Part shown: positions 17,168 to 25,541 of the stretch, piece by piece
Position numbering within the stretch: the stretch's first letter is position 1
How the letters are laid out: the number at the start of each line of letters is the position of its first letter
From: Dyella dinghuensis
GTDB taxonomy: Bacteria; Pseudomonadota; Gammaproteobacteria; Xanthomonadales; Rhodanobacteraceae
Direction: 5' to 3'
DNA length: 64,000 nt
Assembly: GCF_003977615.1 (NCBI RefSeq)
Contig: NZ_RYZR01000002.1
Coordinates: forward strand, 249,214-313,213
Made by a program: the position numbers and the translations under genes
The notes under the pieces: model-generated
What the model was told of the DNA's origin: nothing
The model's input: only the letters and a program-made list of their open reading frames with translations
Database searches by the model: none

Positions 17168-18157
17168 ATGATCGGTAAACCTTTCGGCTTGGCGGTTGTG
17201 GCCGCCTTATGCGGCATAACCAGTTCCGTGTTTGCCGCAAACGAGGCAACGGCTACACCTGAAGTGTTTGCGCCAGGCGTGATTTCCGGGCCGGCCAACG
17301 AGGCTTGCCCTGCGTTCACGCCGGATGGCAATACGGTGTACTTCGACGTCGGCACGATGATTCTTGTATCGCATCGCGCGAGTGGCGTGTGGTCGAAACC
17401 GGAGATCGCCTCGTTCTCCGGACAATGGGGCGATCATGATCCGGCGATGTCGCCGGATGGTTCTTACATCGTATTTGTTTCGAATCGGCCTGTTACATCC
17501 GGTGCCGATGGGCTTGGTGCAACCGTGCATGGCAAGTTCTATCCGCAACGCGGTGGCCATTTGTGGCGTGTAGATCGCAAAGGCAATGGCTGGGGTGAAC
17601 CCGTGCATCTGCCCGCTGCGGTCAATGCGAGCGATCGCACTTACGCCCCCAGCATCGCGGCGGACGGAAGTCTGTATTTCATTCATCCCGACGATGCGGG
17701 CGTGTTTCATATCTACAGTTCGTCGTTCGCCGGTGGCGTATATCAGCCCGCGGTAAAAGTTGCCGTGGGCGATCCTGCCGCGTCCACGCATGATCCAGCG
17801 ATAGCGCCGGATCAATCGTTCATGGTGTTCAATTCCGCCGATGCGAAAGCATCCGACATGGGCGATTTTTACATTTCATTCCGCGAGAACGGTCAATGGA
17901 GCAAACCGATCGATCTTGGTGAGGCCATCAACGGCAAAGGAACATGGAGCCAATGGGGTGCGCATTTGAGCCCTGATCATCGAACGCTCTACTACACGAG
18001 CGATCGGACCAGCCACACGACGTTCCCGCTGACACACGAGCAGGCAAAAGCGGCGCTGGCGCAGATGGAAAGCTGGGATAACGGCGCGGACAACATCTGG
18101 TTCGTTTCGCTGGCGCCCTGGCTGGACGGGCACAGCGGCGCGAAGAAAGGCACGTAA
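17168..18157 (+). CDS. Secreted PD40/TolB-like beta-propeller protein
   Basis: A signal peptide (to about residue 23) is followed by repeated WD40-like PD40 blades: CPAFTPDGNTVYF, DPAMSPDGSYIVFVSNRP, APSIAADGSLYFI, DPAIAPDQSFMVF and AHLSPDHRTLYYTSDR. The fold is a five- to six-bladed propeller in the periplasm. The function is probably ligand or protein binding; no catalytic residues are obvious. AGGAAG precedes the ATG. It is divergent from the RNase operon. Confidence 0.83.
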   Translation: MIGKPFGLAVVAALCGITSSVFAANEATATPEVFAPGVISGPANEACPAFTPDGNTVYFDVGTMILVSHRASGVWSKPEIASFSGQWGDHDPAMSPDGSYIVFVSNRPVTSGADGLGATVHGKFYPQRGGHLWRVDRKGNGWGEPVHLPAAVNASDRTYAPSIAADGSLYFIHPDDAGVFHIYSSSFAGGVYQPAVKVAVGDPAASTHDPAIAPDQSFMVFNSADAKASDMGDFYISFRENGQWSKPIDLGEAINGKGTWSQWGAHLSPDHRTLYYTSDRTSHTTFPLTHEQAKAALAQMESWDNGADNIWFVSLAPWLDGHSGAKKGT

Positions 18158-18290
18158 GGCGGGCATGACTTGTTCCGGCGCTGCGCAAGCTTTTGGTTGT
18201 TGCAGCGCAAGATGGCGCGTATGACTTTCGGGCTGGAAATCTAGCGCGTCAAGCCAGCTAGACTGCGGCTTTGTCATCGATGGAGCGGGC

Positions 18291-19973
18291 ATGTCCCTGT
18301 CACCGAAGTTTTTGCGCCTGACCGGGTGCAGCGCCTTTTTTATCTTTGCGTCGGCCGTCGCTGCCGTGCAGCCATCGGTGGCCCCCGAGGCATCTGCGGT
18401 GGTGCGGCACAACCCGCAGGCCGATTTGCCACCGATGCTGCAGGATTTCGACAGCTACGTGGATAGCGCGCGCAGCACGTTCAATGTGCCCGGCATCGCG
18501 GTGGCGATCGTCAAGGATGGCAAAGTGGTGTTCGAACAAGGCTACGGTTTGCGCGAAGTCGGCAAGCCCGAAAAGGTCGACGCGCGCACCCTTTTCGCGA
18601 TTGCATCCAACACCAAAGCGTTCACCGCCGCGGCGCTGCAGATGCTTGCCGAGCAGGGCAAGGTCGATATGGACGCTCGCGTCACCGATTATCTGCCGTG
18701 GTTTCAGATGTCCGATCCATACGTGACGCACGAGATGCGCGTGCGCGATTTGCTCGCGCACCGCAGCGGCTTGAGCCTGGGCGCTGGCGATCTGCTTTAT
18801 TGGCCACCGACCAGCTATACGACCAAGGATGTGGTCGAGCGTCTCGCCAAGGTGCCGCTGACGAACGGATTCCGCAGCCATTACGCCTACGACAACATTC
18901 TCTTTGCCGTTGCGACACTGATCATCGAAAAACAATCCGGCCAGTCGTATGCCGATTACATCCGCGACCACATCTTCAAGCCGGTCGGCATGGACGAATC
19001 GCTGGTCGACATGACCTATCTGAAACCGGGTATGGACTATGCGACGGGACATGCCCTCTTCGACTTCAAGGATCTGAAGCCAGTGCCGCCGATGGCGTGG
19101 TTGAACGATCCGGGCGCAGGCGGCATCTATGCGAGCGTGCACGATCTGGCCAAGTGGATGAATGTGCAACTTGCGGGCGGCGAACTGCCTGGTATGGGTT
19201 CGGACGGCAAGGCTCGTCATCTATTTTCGCAAGATAGCCAGAACCAGATGTGGTCGATGCTGACGCCGATTCCAGTGAACAAGCCGCCGATTCCGGAACT
19301 GGAACCGTTGATGCCGATCTTCTCCGGTTATGGCGAAGGCTGGTTCCTCAGCGATTATCACGGTCAGAAACTCGTGTGGCACACCGGCGGTTGGCCGGGC
19401 ATGGTGTCGCGCGTGACGCTGGTGCCAGGGCTCAAGTTGGGTGTGGTGGTGCTGACCAATCAGGAATCGGGCGCGGCGTTCAACGCGATGACGTATCGCG
19501 TGCTGGATGCGTATCTTAATCCCGGTGCGAAGACCGATTGGGTGGCCGTCTACGACAAGGCCGTCAAACACGCGCACGGCGATGCGGATGACAGCTGGAG
19601 CAAGCACGAACGCGCACGCGATCCCAACAGCAAGCTGTCGTTGCCGTTAACCGGCTACGTGGGCACTTATCGTGATCCATGGTATGGCGATGTCATCGTA
19701 AGCAACGACAACGGCAAGCTGCGCATGCGTTTCAGCAAGACCAAACAGCTGATCGGCACGATGACGCCGTGGCAAAACGATACCTTCATCGTGCGCTGGG
19801 ACGATCGCGCCTTGAATGCCGATGCATTCGTTACGTTCAATCTGGATATGGACGGCCATGTGCGCGAAGTGCGTATGCAGCCGGCGTCGCCGCTGACCGA
19901 TTTCAGTTTCGACTTCCAGGATTTGCGACTGGTGCCGCTGAAAGAAGCAGAGGCGTCGGCAAAAGCGGATTGA
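18291..19973 (+). CDS. Exported serine hydrolase (beta-lactamase class C fold)
   Basis: After a signal peptide (to about residue 26), residues 50-410 form the class C/penicillin-binding fold. SNTK places the nucleophile Ser106 and Lys109, the Tyr-x-Asn motif is YDN in HYAYDNILFAV, and the KTG-like motif is HTGG. The remaining C-terminal 120 residues match the DUF3471-type beta domain found in many such hydrolases. Targets could be peptides, esters or peptidoglycan fragments; true cephalosporinase activity is not implied. GGAG precedes the ATG. Confidence 0.87.
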   Translation: MSLSPKFLRLTGCSAFFIFASAVAAVQPSVAPEASAVVRHNPQADLPPMLQDFDSYVDSARSTFNVPGIAVAIVKDGKVVFEQGYGLREVGKPEKVDARTLFAIASNTKAFTAAALQMLAEQGKVDMDARVTDYLPWFQMSDPYVTHEMRVRDLLAHRSGLSLGAGDLLYWPPTSYTTKDVVERLAKVPLTNGFRSHYAYDNILFAVATLIIEKQSGQSYADYIRDHIFKPVGMDESLVDMTYLKPGMDYATGHALFDFKDLKPVPPMAWLNDPGAGGIYASVHDLAKWMNVQLAGGELPGMGSDGKARHLFSQDSQNQMWSMLTPIPVNKPPIPELEPLMPIFSGYGEGWFLSDYHGQKLVWHTGGWPGMVSRVTLVPGLKLGVVVLTNQESGAAFNAMTYRVLDAYLNPGAKTDWVAVYDKAVKHAHGDADDSWSKHERARDPNSKLSLPLTGYVGTYRDPWYGDVIVSNDNGKLRMRFSKTKQLIGTMTPWQNDTFIVRWDDRALNADAFVTFNLDMDGHVREVRMQPASPLTDFSFDFQDLRLVPLKEAEASAKAD

Positions 19974-19992
19974 GTTCGAAAGCAGCACGTTC

Positions 19993-20012
19993 TGCTCTAC
20001 GCATGTAGAGCA
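19993..20012. repeat. Perfect short inverted repeat between hydrolase genes
   Basis: TGCTCTAC, a GCAT loop and GTAGAGCA form a perfect eight-base-pair hairpin 20 bases after the serine hydrolase stop and 30 bases before the esterase start. There is no T tract, so it is more likely a binding site or processing/attenuation element than a terminator. Confidence 0.4.
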
Positions 20013-20041
20013 GCATCATCGATGAATCTGGGGAGATGCAC

Positions 20042-21682
20042 ATGCGATATCGTCAGCTTGGTTTGACTGCGTTGGTTGGGCTGGGTCTCCTGTCGGGTAC
20101 CTGCACCTGGGCTCGGCAGGATGTGCAGAGCGTTCCAACGCATCGCTTTTTCCACGTGCAACTGGGTGCGAACGAAACATTGCCCGCGTCGGGTCGGCTG
20201 CTGCTGTTTGCCGAAGATGCAAAGACAGCCAAGTCGCAGTCCAAGGATGGCACCATCAAAGAAGTGGATATCGATGATCTCGATCCTGCACAGGTAACCA
20301 TCGCCGCGCAGGATGTCTATCGGATCGCCCCGGGACAGGTCATCGATATCGACGCCGACAAGCTGGCGTTTCCAAAATCGTGGTCGTCATTACCTGCAGG
20401 CGATTACGTGGTGCAGGCTGTGCTGGATGTGCATCACAACTACAACTACCTCGGCCGCAGTGCGGGCGATGTCGTCAGCGACGTCATGACGGTGCATTTG
20501 CCCACCAACGATATTCCGACGTTGACGCTCAACACGACGATGCCGGCGGAAGACCCCTGGAAAGTTCCGGACTCCGCACCCGCTGGCGCGCGTGAATCGG
20601 TGGCCGCAGCGAAGAAGGCCTCGCAACCGGTCGACTTCGTGAGCCCGTCGCTGTCAGCGTTCTGGGGCAGGCCGATTCACATGCGCGCTCGCGTGTTGTT
20701 GCCACCGGGTTACGATGCATCGTCCAACAAGCATTACCCGACCGTGTACTACACGCATGGTTTCGGCGGCACTCTCGATCGCATGGTGCGCGTTTTCGCC
20801 TACGTGAACGATGCGATGACCAAAGGCGAGATGCCGCCGATGATCTGGGTATTCCTCGATGAATCCAGTGCCACCGGCACGCACGAATTCGCCGATTCGG
20901 TGAACAACGGTCCGTGGGGAGAGGCCCTGACGACGGAATTGATCCCGTACCTGGAATCGCACTATCGGATGGATGCCGACGTCAACGGCCGATTCCTCAA
21001 CGGCCATTCCTCCGGCGGTTGGGCGACGCTCTGGATGCAGACGCGTTATCCGAAAATTTTCGGTGGCACGTGGTCGACATCGCCCGATCCGAGCGACTTC
21101 CACGATTTCACCGGCCCGAACCTGTATGCGCCGGGCGCGAACGTTTATCACAAACCGGATGGCGCGCCGTGGCCGCTCGTGCGCGACAAGGGCAAGGTGC
21201 TTGTCACGTTCCAGCAGTATGCGCAGATGGAGCGCGTGCTGGGTCCTTACGGTGGGCAGATGGCGTCCTTCGACTGGGTGTTTTCGCCCCGTGGCGAGGA
21301 TGGCCGGCCGGAGCAGATGTTCAATCGCGATACCGGCGATGTCGACCCCGCCGTGGTGATGTACTGGCGCGATCATTACGACATCGCCTATCGGCTTGAG
21401 AACAACTGGCCGACGCTGAAGTCGGATCTGGACGGCAAGATTCATCTCTACGTCGGCACCGCCGACACGTTCTACCTCGATGGTGCAGCGCATCGGCTGA
21501 AAGCCGTGCTGGATGGCCTGCATGCGCATAGCGACATACGGTTCATCCCTGGCAGAACCCATTTCGACCTGTACAAGGCCGGGGACGACCGTATGGCCAT
21601 GCTCAAACAGATCAGCTGGGACATGTACGCCGTGGCGCGCCCGGATTCGAAGCTGAAACCAAATATGAATCAGACCCACTAA
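20042..21682 (+). CDS. Secreted esterase (EsteraseD/enterochelin-esterase-like)
   Basis: The protein has a signal peptide and an N-terminal beta-rich domain (to about residue 200), then an alpha/beta hydrolase domain. The PGYD and YYTHGFGG segments form the oxyanion region, and GHSSGGW carries the nucleophile Ser323. Family members hydrolyse esters such as acetyl, feruloyl or siderophore esters; the target is unknown. The second ATG at 20042 is chosen because GGGGAG then sits six bases upstream, whereas ATG 20036 would directly abut it. It follows the serine hydrolase on the same strand. Confidence 0.85.
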   Translation: MRYRQLGLTALVGLGLLSGTCTWARQDVQSVPTHRFFHVQLGANETLPASGRLLLFAEDAKTAKSQSKDGTIKEVDIDDLDPAQVTIAAQDVYRIAPGQVIDIDADKLAFPKSWSSLPAGDYVVQAVLDVHHNYNYLGRSAGDVVSDVMTVHLPTNDIPTLTLNTTMPAEDPWKVPDSAPAGARESVAAAKKASQPVDFVSPSLSAFWGRPIHMRARVLLPPGYDASSNKHYPTVYYTHGFGGTLDRMVRVFAYVNDAMTKGEMPPMIWVFLDESSATGTHEFADSVNNGPWGEALTTELIPYLESHYRMDADVNGRFLNGHSSGGWATLWMQTRYPKIFGGTWSTSPDPSDFHDFTGPNLYAPGANVYHKPDGAPWPLVRDKGKVLVTFQQYAQMERVLGPYGGQMASFDWVFSPRGEDGRPEQMFNRDTGDVDPAVVMYWRDHYDIAYRLENNWPTLKSDLDGKIHLYVGTADTFYLDGAAHRLKAVLDGLHAHSDIRFIPGRTHFDLYKAGDDRMAMLKQISWDMYAVARPDSKLKPNMNQTH

Positions 21683-21698
21683 TGCCGTAAGAATTTGC

Positions 21699-21716
21699 CG
21701 CCTGACATGTCAGGCG
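21699..21716. repeat. Perfect 18-base palindrome
   Basis: CGCCTGACATGTCAGGCG is fully self-complementary. It lies 17 bases after the esterase stop and is followed by ACACCCTTTT, so it may be a weak terminator or a dimeric regulator site for the gene starting at 21868. Confidence 0.45.
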
Positions 21717-21867
21717 ACACCCTTTTCAGGCATAGTTGCCGACGCAGGCGCTGTAGGAACAGGGCGCTTGGGAAGTGTCGTTCTCATGCAAGCGACACGG
21801 CGGAAAGGCGTCCGTTTGGGGGCGGGCGCTTGCCGCATCGGGGCTATTCAAGCTGGAGGGAATCGCA

Positions 21868-22371
21868 ATGAAAACGTTCGGGTTGATCGCAGTAATGGCG
21901 GCTGCCGTGATGATCGCCGCTCCTGGGGTACATGCGCAGGCCGCGGCGTCCAGCGGCGGCACGACGGTCCAATGCAACGACGGCACCTCACAGACGGTGG
22001 CCACCACGAAAGGCGCTTGCCGCGGGCACAAGGGCATCAACAAGTCGGCAAGTGGCTCATCGAGCTCCACGTCGAGCTCGTCAGGCTCCACGTCGAGCAG
22101 TGCCAGCAGCAATACCGCCGCCGCTGCTCCGGCGGCAGCCAGCAAAACCAGTACTTCAAGCAGCAATTCGATGAAGTCTGCGCCGTCCACGACGCCAGCA
22201 GCCGGCGGTGGTCCGGACAAGGTTTGGGTGAACACCGCCTCCAAAACCAAGGCTTACCACTGCCAGGGCGACAAGTACTACGGCACAACCAAGCAGGGTC
22301 AGTACATGACCAAGGCTCAGGCCGAATCGCAGGGTTATCACGCTTCCAAGAGCAGCAAGGCCTGCGGTTGA
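21868..22371 (+). CDS. Secreted Ser-rich protein, DUF3761-like
   Basis: A 167-residue protein begins with a signal peptide ending at VHA-QA (residue 23). The first mature section VQCNDGTSQTVATTKGAC plus a following RGHKG resembles DUF3761. A long Ser/Ala/Thr linker (about residues 62-115) follows, then a C-terminal module with VWVNTASKTKAYHCQGDKYY and a closing KACG. Four cysteines in two pairs suggest disulfides. ATG 21868 has GGAGGG upstream. The function is unknown; an envelope role is inferred. Confidence 0.77.
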   Translation: MKTFGLIAVMAAAVMIAAPGVHAQAAASSGGTTVQCNDGTSQTVATTKGACRGHKGINKSASGSSSSTSSSSGSTSSSASSNTAAAAPAAASKTSTSSSNSMKSAPSTTPAAGGGPDKVWVNTASKTKAYHCQGDKYYGTTKQGQYMTKAQAESQGYHASKSSKACG

Positions 22372-22388
22372 TTCAATGGGTGTTGCGA

Positions 22389-22419
22389 AGCCCTCTCCCG
22401 TTGCGGGGGAGGGCTTTTT
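22389..22419. terminator. Bidirectional Rho-independent terminator
   Basis: AGCCCTCTCCCG, a TTGC loop and GGGGGAGGGCT form a strong stem followed by five T residues. It lies between the convergent DUF3761-like gene (plus) and the VOC gene (minus). Confidence 0.88.
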
Positions 22420-22428
22420 GTTTGGCGC

Positions 22429-22854
22429 CTACGGCGTGTGCCACGGGTCGTAGCTGCCGAACCACCACATGTGGCCTTCCGGATCGCGGCAACCGTAACC
22501 GGCACCGCCGTATTCCTTCTCCGCATAGTCGTCGATAATGTCGGCACCGGCTGCTTTGGCGCGCTCGTAATGCGCCTTGCAGTCTTTCACCGTGACGCTC
22601 ACAACCTGCGTTTCCCGTCCCTGTATGTCAGCCGGATGTGCAAGGCGTCTGCCGAAGTCATCGTCTTTCGCATCGCTCAACATCACCATGCCGCTGCCGT
22701 ACGTCAGCTGCGCATGCATCACACGGCCGTCCTCGTCTTCATAAACTGCCTGCTTTTCGAACCCGAAGGCGTTGCATAACCAATTAATGGCTGCGTGCGC
22801 ATCGCGGTAGCGCATCGACGGAATCATGGTGCTGCCTTGGAATGCATGACTCAT
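22429..22854 (-). CDS. VOC (glyoxalase/bleomycin resistance) family protein
   Basis: This 141-residue protein has two beta-alpha-beta-beta-beta units of the vicinal oxygen chelate fold, in the PhnB-like branch: SMRYRDAHAAINWLCNAFGF at residues 13-32, HAQLTYGSGMVMLSD at 47-61 and the C-terminal GCRDPEGHMWWFGSYD. His47 and a Glu in the last motif are plausible metal ligands. The reaction is unknown. It lies 48 bases downstream of the mechanosensitive channel gene and shares the terminator at 22389. Confidence 0.87.
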   Translation of the reverse strand: MSHAFQGSTMIPSMRYRDAHAAINWLCNAFGFEKQAVYEDEDGRVMHAQLTYGSGMVMLSDAKDDDFGRRLAHPADIQGRETQVVSVTVKDCKAHYERAKAAGADIIDDYAEKEYGGAGYGCRDPEGHMWWFGSYDPWHTP

Positions 22855-22902
22855 GACCAGACACCTTGTATGGAGTGAGGGAAGTCGAAAGCCTTTGTCT
22901 CG

Positions 22903-25344
22903 TTATCCCGGTGCGGCGGGGCTGTCTTCGCCGAGCGGGCCGAGGTTGCGAATCACCATGCTCTGCGGCGTCGAAAGCGGCAACTGCGCTTTTGCCAGCC
23001 GCGAGAGAATGTCGAACAGAATGTCACTCTTTACGGTGGACGCATCGCGCGGGCTGCGCACATAAGCAACGCCGGTGAACGTCATCGCGCTGCTGGTGAT
23101 GTCGTCCAGGCTTACCGACGGTGCGGGCGTGGCGAGCGTTGCATGATTGTCTTGCAGCGCCTCCAGCATGATTTCGCGCATCTTGGCGGCATCGGTATCC
23201 AGTGGCATGGGCAAACTGAGTTTTACGCGACCGAGCGAATTGCCGTGTGTCACATTGCGCAGGTTCTGCGTGATGAATTGCGAGTTCGGCACGATCATCG
23301 TGGAGCGGTCGCTAAGCTGGATCTCCGTGGCGCGCACATTGATGCGACGAATATCGCCTTCCACACCCGGCATGCTTACCCAGTCGCCCACTTTTACCGG
23401 CTGCTCGGCGAGCAGAATCAAGCCGGAGATGAAGTTCGACACGATGGCCTGCAAACCAAAACCAATACCGACGGACAACGCGCTGGCGATCCACGTGATG
23501 CTCTGCAAGCTCACATCCGCCGTTTTAAGGGCGAGCGCAAAGACGATGACGACCGCGACATAACCCAGCAACGTGACGATCGAGTTCTGCATACCGACAT
23601 CGAGCGACGTCTTGGGCAGCAATTGTTCGGAGAGCCAACGCTTGACGATGCGTACGATAAGCAGGCCCGCGATGAAAACCACGAGCGCCCTGAATACGGC
23701 GCCGGGATTGATCGTGAGCTTGCCAAAACTCAAATTGGTGAACGCTTGGCCGATATGCGAAAACAGATCGTTCGGACTACCGCCAAAAGGCATCAGCACG
23801 GTGCCGACGGCAATGATCAGAAGAAGTACGCGGCAAATGGCCGAAAGAACGGTCGCGGCTTGGTCCAGTGTCGCCGGAGCCACCCCGAACGTCGATTGAA
23901 GCCTCAAGCCACTGCGTCCCTTCGGCGACAAGAGTGCATCGAATAGATCGTGTTGGAAATGCGTGAGGATGTAGAGCGACGCCACGATCATGCCGACCCA
24001 CAGCAGCTGCCACGAGATGAAGAAGCCGAACGCGATGTAGCCGATCAAGACCGAAAGCCACGCGAGGACGACTGCAACCACCGCGACACCGCCGAGTACG
24101 CCAACCCAAAGCGCATGCCGTTTGGGCTCTTTTTCGCCGTCCTGGCGCAAGGTGCGCCGAACGCGTTGAACGCGAAGCAACGCAAGACCAACGAGGCCGC
24201 TAATCAACAGCGCAAGGAATGCGCGTGTCGCAATGGCAGCGGGAAGGCTGGCCCCGGCAATGTTGTTCAGATGCTCGATCACGCCGAGCAGGAAGAAGGC
24301 GGCGCCGAGCACCCACGGGAACCAGCGCAGATCGCGCACGGTTTCCTCAGCCAGGGCAGGCAGCCGCCAGGACGGATGATGGTAGGAAAGCAACGCACGT
24401 CCGAGTCCGGCAACAAACGCAGCAAAAAACATGGTGCGTACGTTTTGCAGTGCGAACGTCATCAGATCGTCGTCGAGCGTCTCGTTCCAGTTGACGCCTT
24501 CGTATGCCAACCATGCGGCGACGCCAAACGATAGCGTGACAGTCAGCGTGAGGATCAAAGCCAGCGCGCTGCGGCGCAGATGGCCATCAGGCATGTATCG
24601 GCGCGTGATCATCAGCACAACGCGTTCCACCAGCCAGCGGCCGGGCACGACTAACAGCAGCGCGCCAATCAGGCACAGCACGAACGGCAAGCGATTCGGG
24701 GGCTGCCACGCCGTGCTGACACCATCGACGAACAAGCCTTCGACACGTTTGATATGAACGCTGTCTTCGGAGAAGGACTGCTTGAGGTTCGACCAGAACG
24801 CGACGCTGAGCGGTGTGCCATTGCGCGTGCTCAGTTGTGTCTGGAATTGTTCGTTTCGTGTCTCGGCAATCTGCGCTGTCAGCTTTACAGCATCCTGGCT
24901 CAACAACTGTGCTTGTTTGATTTCGCCATCGAGCTTGCTTTTGTCACGTTCAAGTTGGCGGCGTTGCTGACTGACCGCTGGGGTTTCCGGCGGTGCGCCA
25001 GCGGCGGGAGCGGGGCCAAGGACGGTAAGTCGTGCCTGCAGGCCATCCATCTCCGGTGTGAGCGTGGTGAGCCACTGATTTGCCTCTTGCTGCACTTCAC
25101 CCGCTTGCGTGCGGAGATCGTTGAGCGGCTGCGTACTGTTCTTGTTCGTTAGCGTGGTCTTCAGACCATCCAGCTGCTTGCTGAGGCCGACGAGTGCCTG
25201 GGCCGGGTCTTGCGTCGTGCTTGCACTGGCGGGCGCAGACGACGAAGCGGCCGGATTCTGAGCATGCAGCAGGGACGACGCGCCAAAGACGAGTAAACCG
25301 ATGGCGAGCGGAAGGGCAGAAAGCTTACGAAGAATGGTATGCAT
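22903..25344 (-). CDS. MscS-type mechanosensitive channel (DUF3772 family)
   Basis: The protein of about 813 residues has a signal peptide, a periplasmic coiled-coil DUF3772-like domain (about residues 40-190), roughly ten membrane helices, and a C-terminal MscS core. The pore-helix region GIGFGLQAIVSNFISGL and the following QPVKVGDWV beta domain are typical. It should open under membrane tension to release solutes on osmotic downshock. The start is uncertain: ATG 25344 gives a clean signal peptide, while ATG 25353/25356 and TTG 25380 are also in frame and none has a clear ribosome binding site. Confidence 0.88.
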   Translation of the reverse strand: MHTILRKLSALPLAIGLLVFGASSLLHAQNPAASSSAPASASTTQDPAQALVGLSKQLDGLKTTLTNKNSTQPLNDLRTQAGEVQQEANQWLTTLTPEMDGLQARLTVLGPAPAAGAPPETPAVSQQRRQLERDKSKLDGEIKQAQLLSQDAVKLTAQIAETRNEQFQTQLSTRNGTPLSVAFWSNLKQSFSEDSVHIKRVEGLFVDGVSTAWQPPNRLPFVLCLIGALLLVVPGRWLVERVVLMITRRYMPDGHLRRSALALILTLTVTLSFGVAAWLAYEGVNWNETLDDDLMTFALQNVRTMFFAAFVAGLGRALLSYHHPSWRLPALAEETVRDLRWFPWVLGAAFFLLGVIEHLNNIAGASLPAAIATRAFLALLISGLVGLALLRVQRVRRTLRQDGEKEPKRHALWVGVLGGVAVVAVVLAWLSVLIGYIAFGFFISWQLLWVGMIVASLYILTHFQHDLFDALLSPKGRSGLRLQSTFGVAPATLDQAATVLSAICRVLLLIIAVGTVLMPFGGSPNDLFSHIGQAFTNLSFGKLTINPGAVFRALVVFIAGLLIVRIVKRWLSEQLLPKTSLDVGMQNSIVTLLGYVAVVIVFALALKTADVSLQSITWIASALSVGIGFGLQAIVSNFISGLILLAEQPVKVGDWVSMPGVEGDIRRINVRATEIQLSDRSTMIVPNSQFITQNLRNVTHGNSLGRVKLSLPMPLDTDAAKMREIMLEALQDNHATLATPAPSVSLDDITSSAMTFTGVAYVRSPRDASTVKSDILFDILSRLAKAQLPLSTPQSMVIRNLGPLGEDSPAAPG

Positions 25345-25541
25345 GCCGGGCATCATCCGAATGAGACGCCGGATGGTCAATTGTTCTTGCGCTGGTGGCC
25401 CTTTTTATAGGCAGTTAGCGTTCAGGCACGCGCCGATCGTGCTGTGTGCGAAGAAAATGTGACGGGTTGTGCGAGGAGGACCCTGTAATATGGGGTGCCC
25501 ATCCCCATGTTGTTGTGGCACGCACAGGGACAGCACACGCC

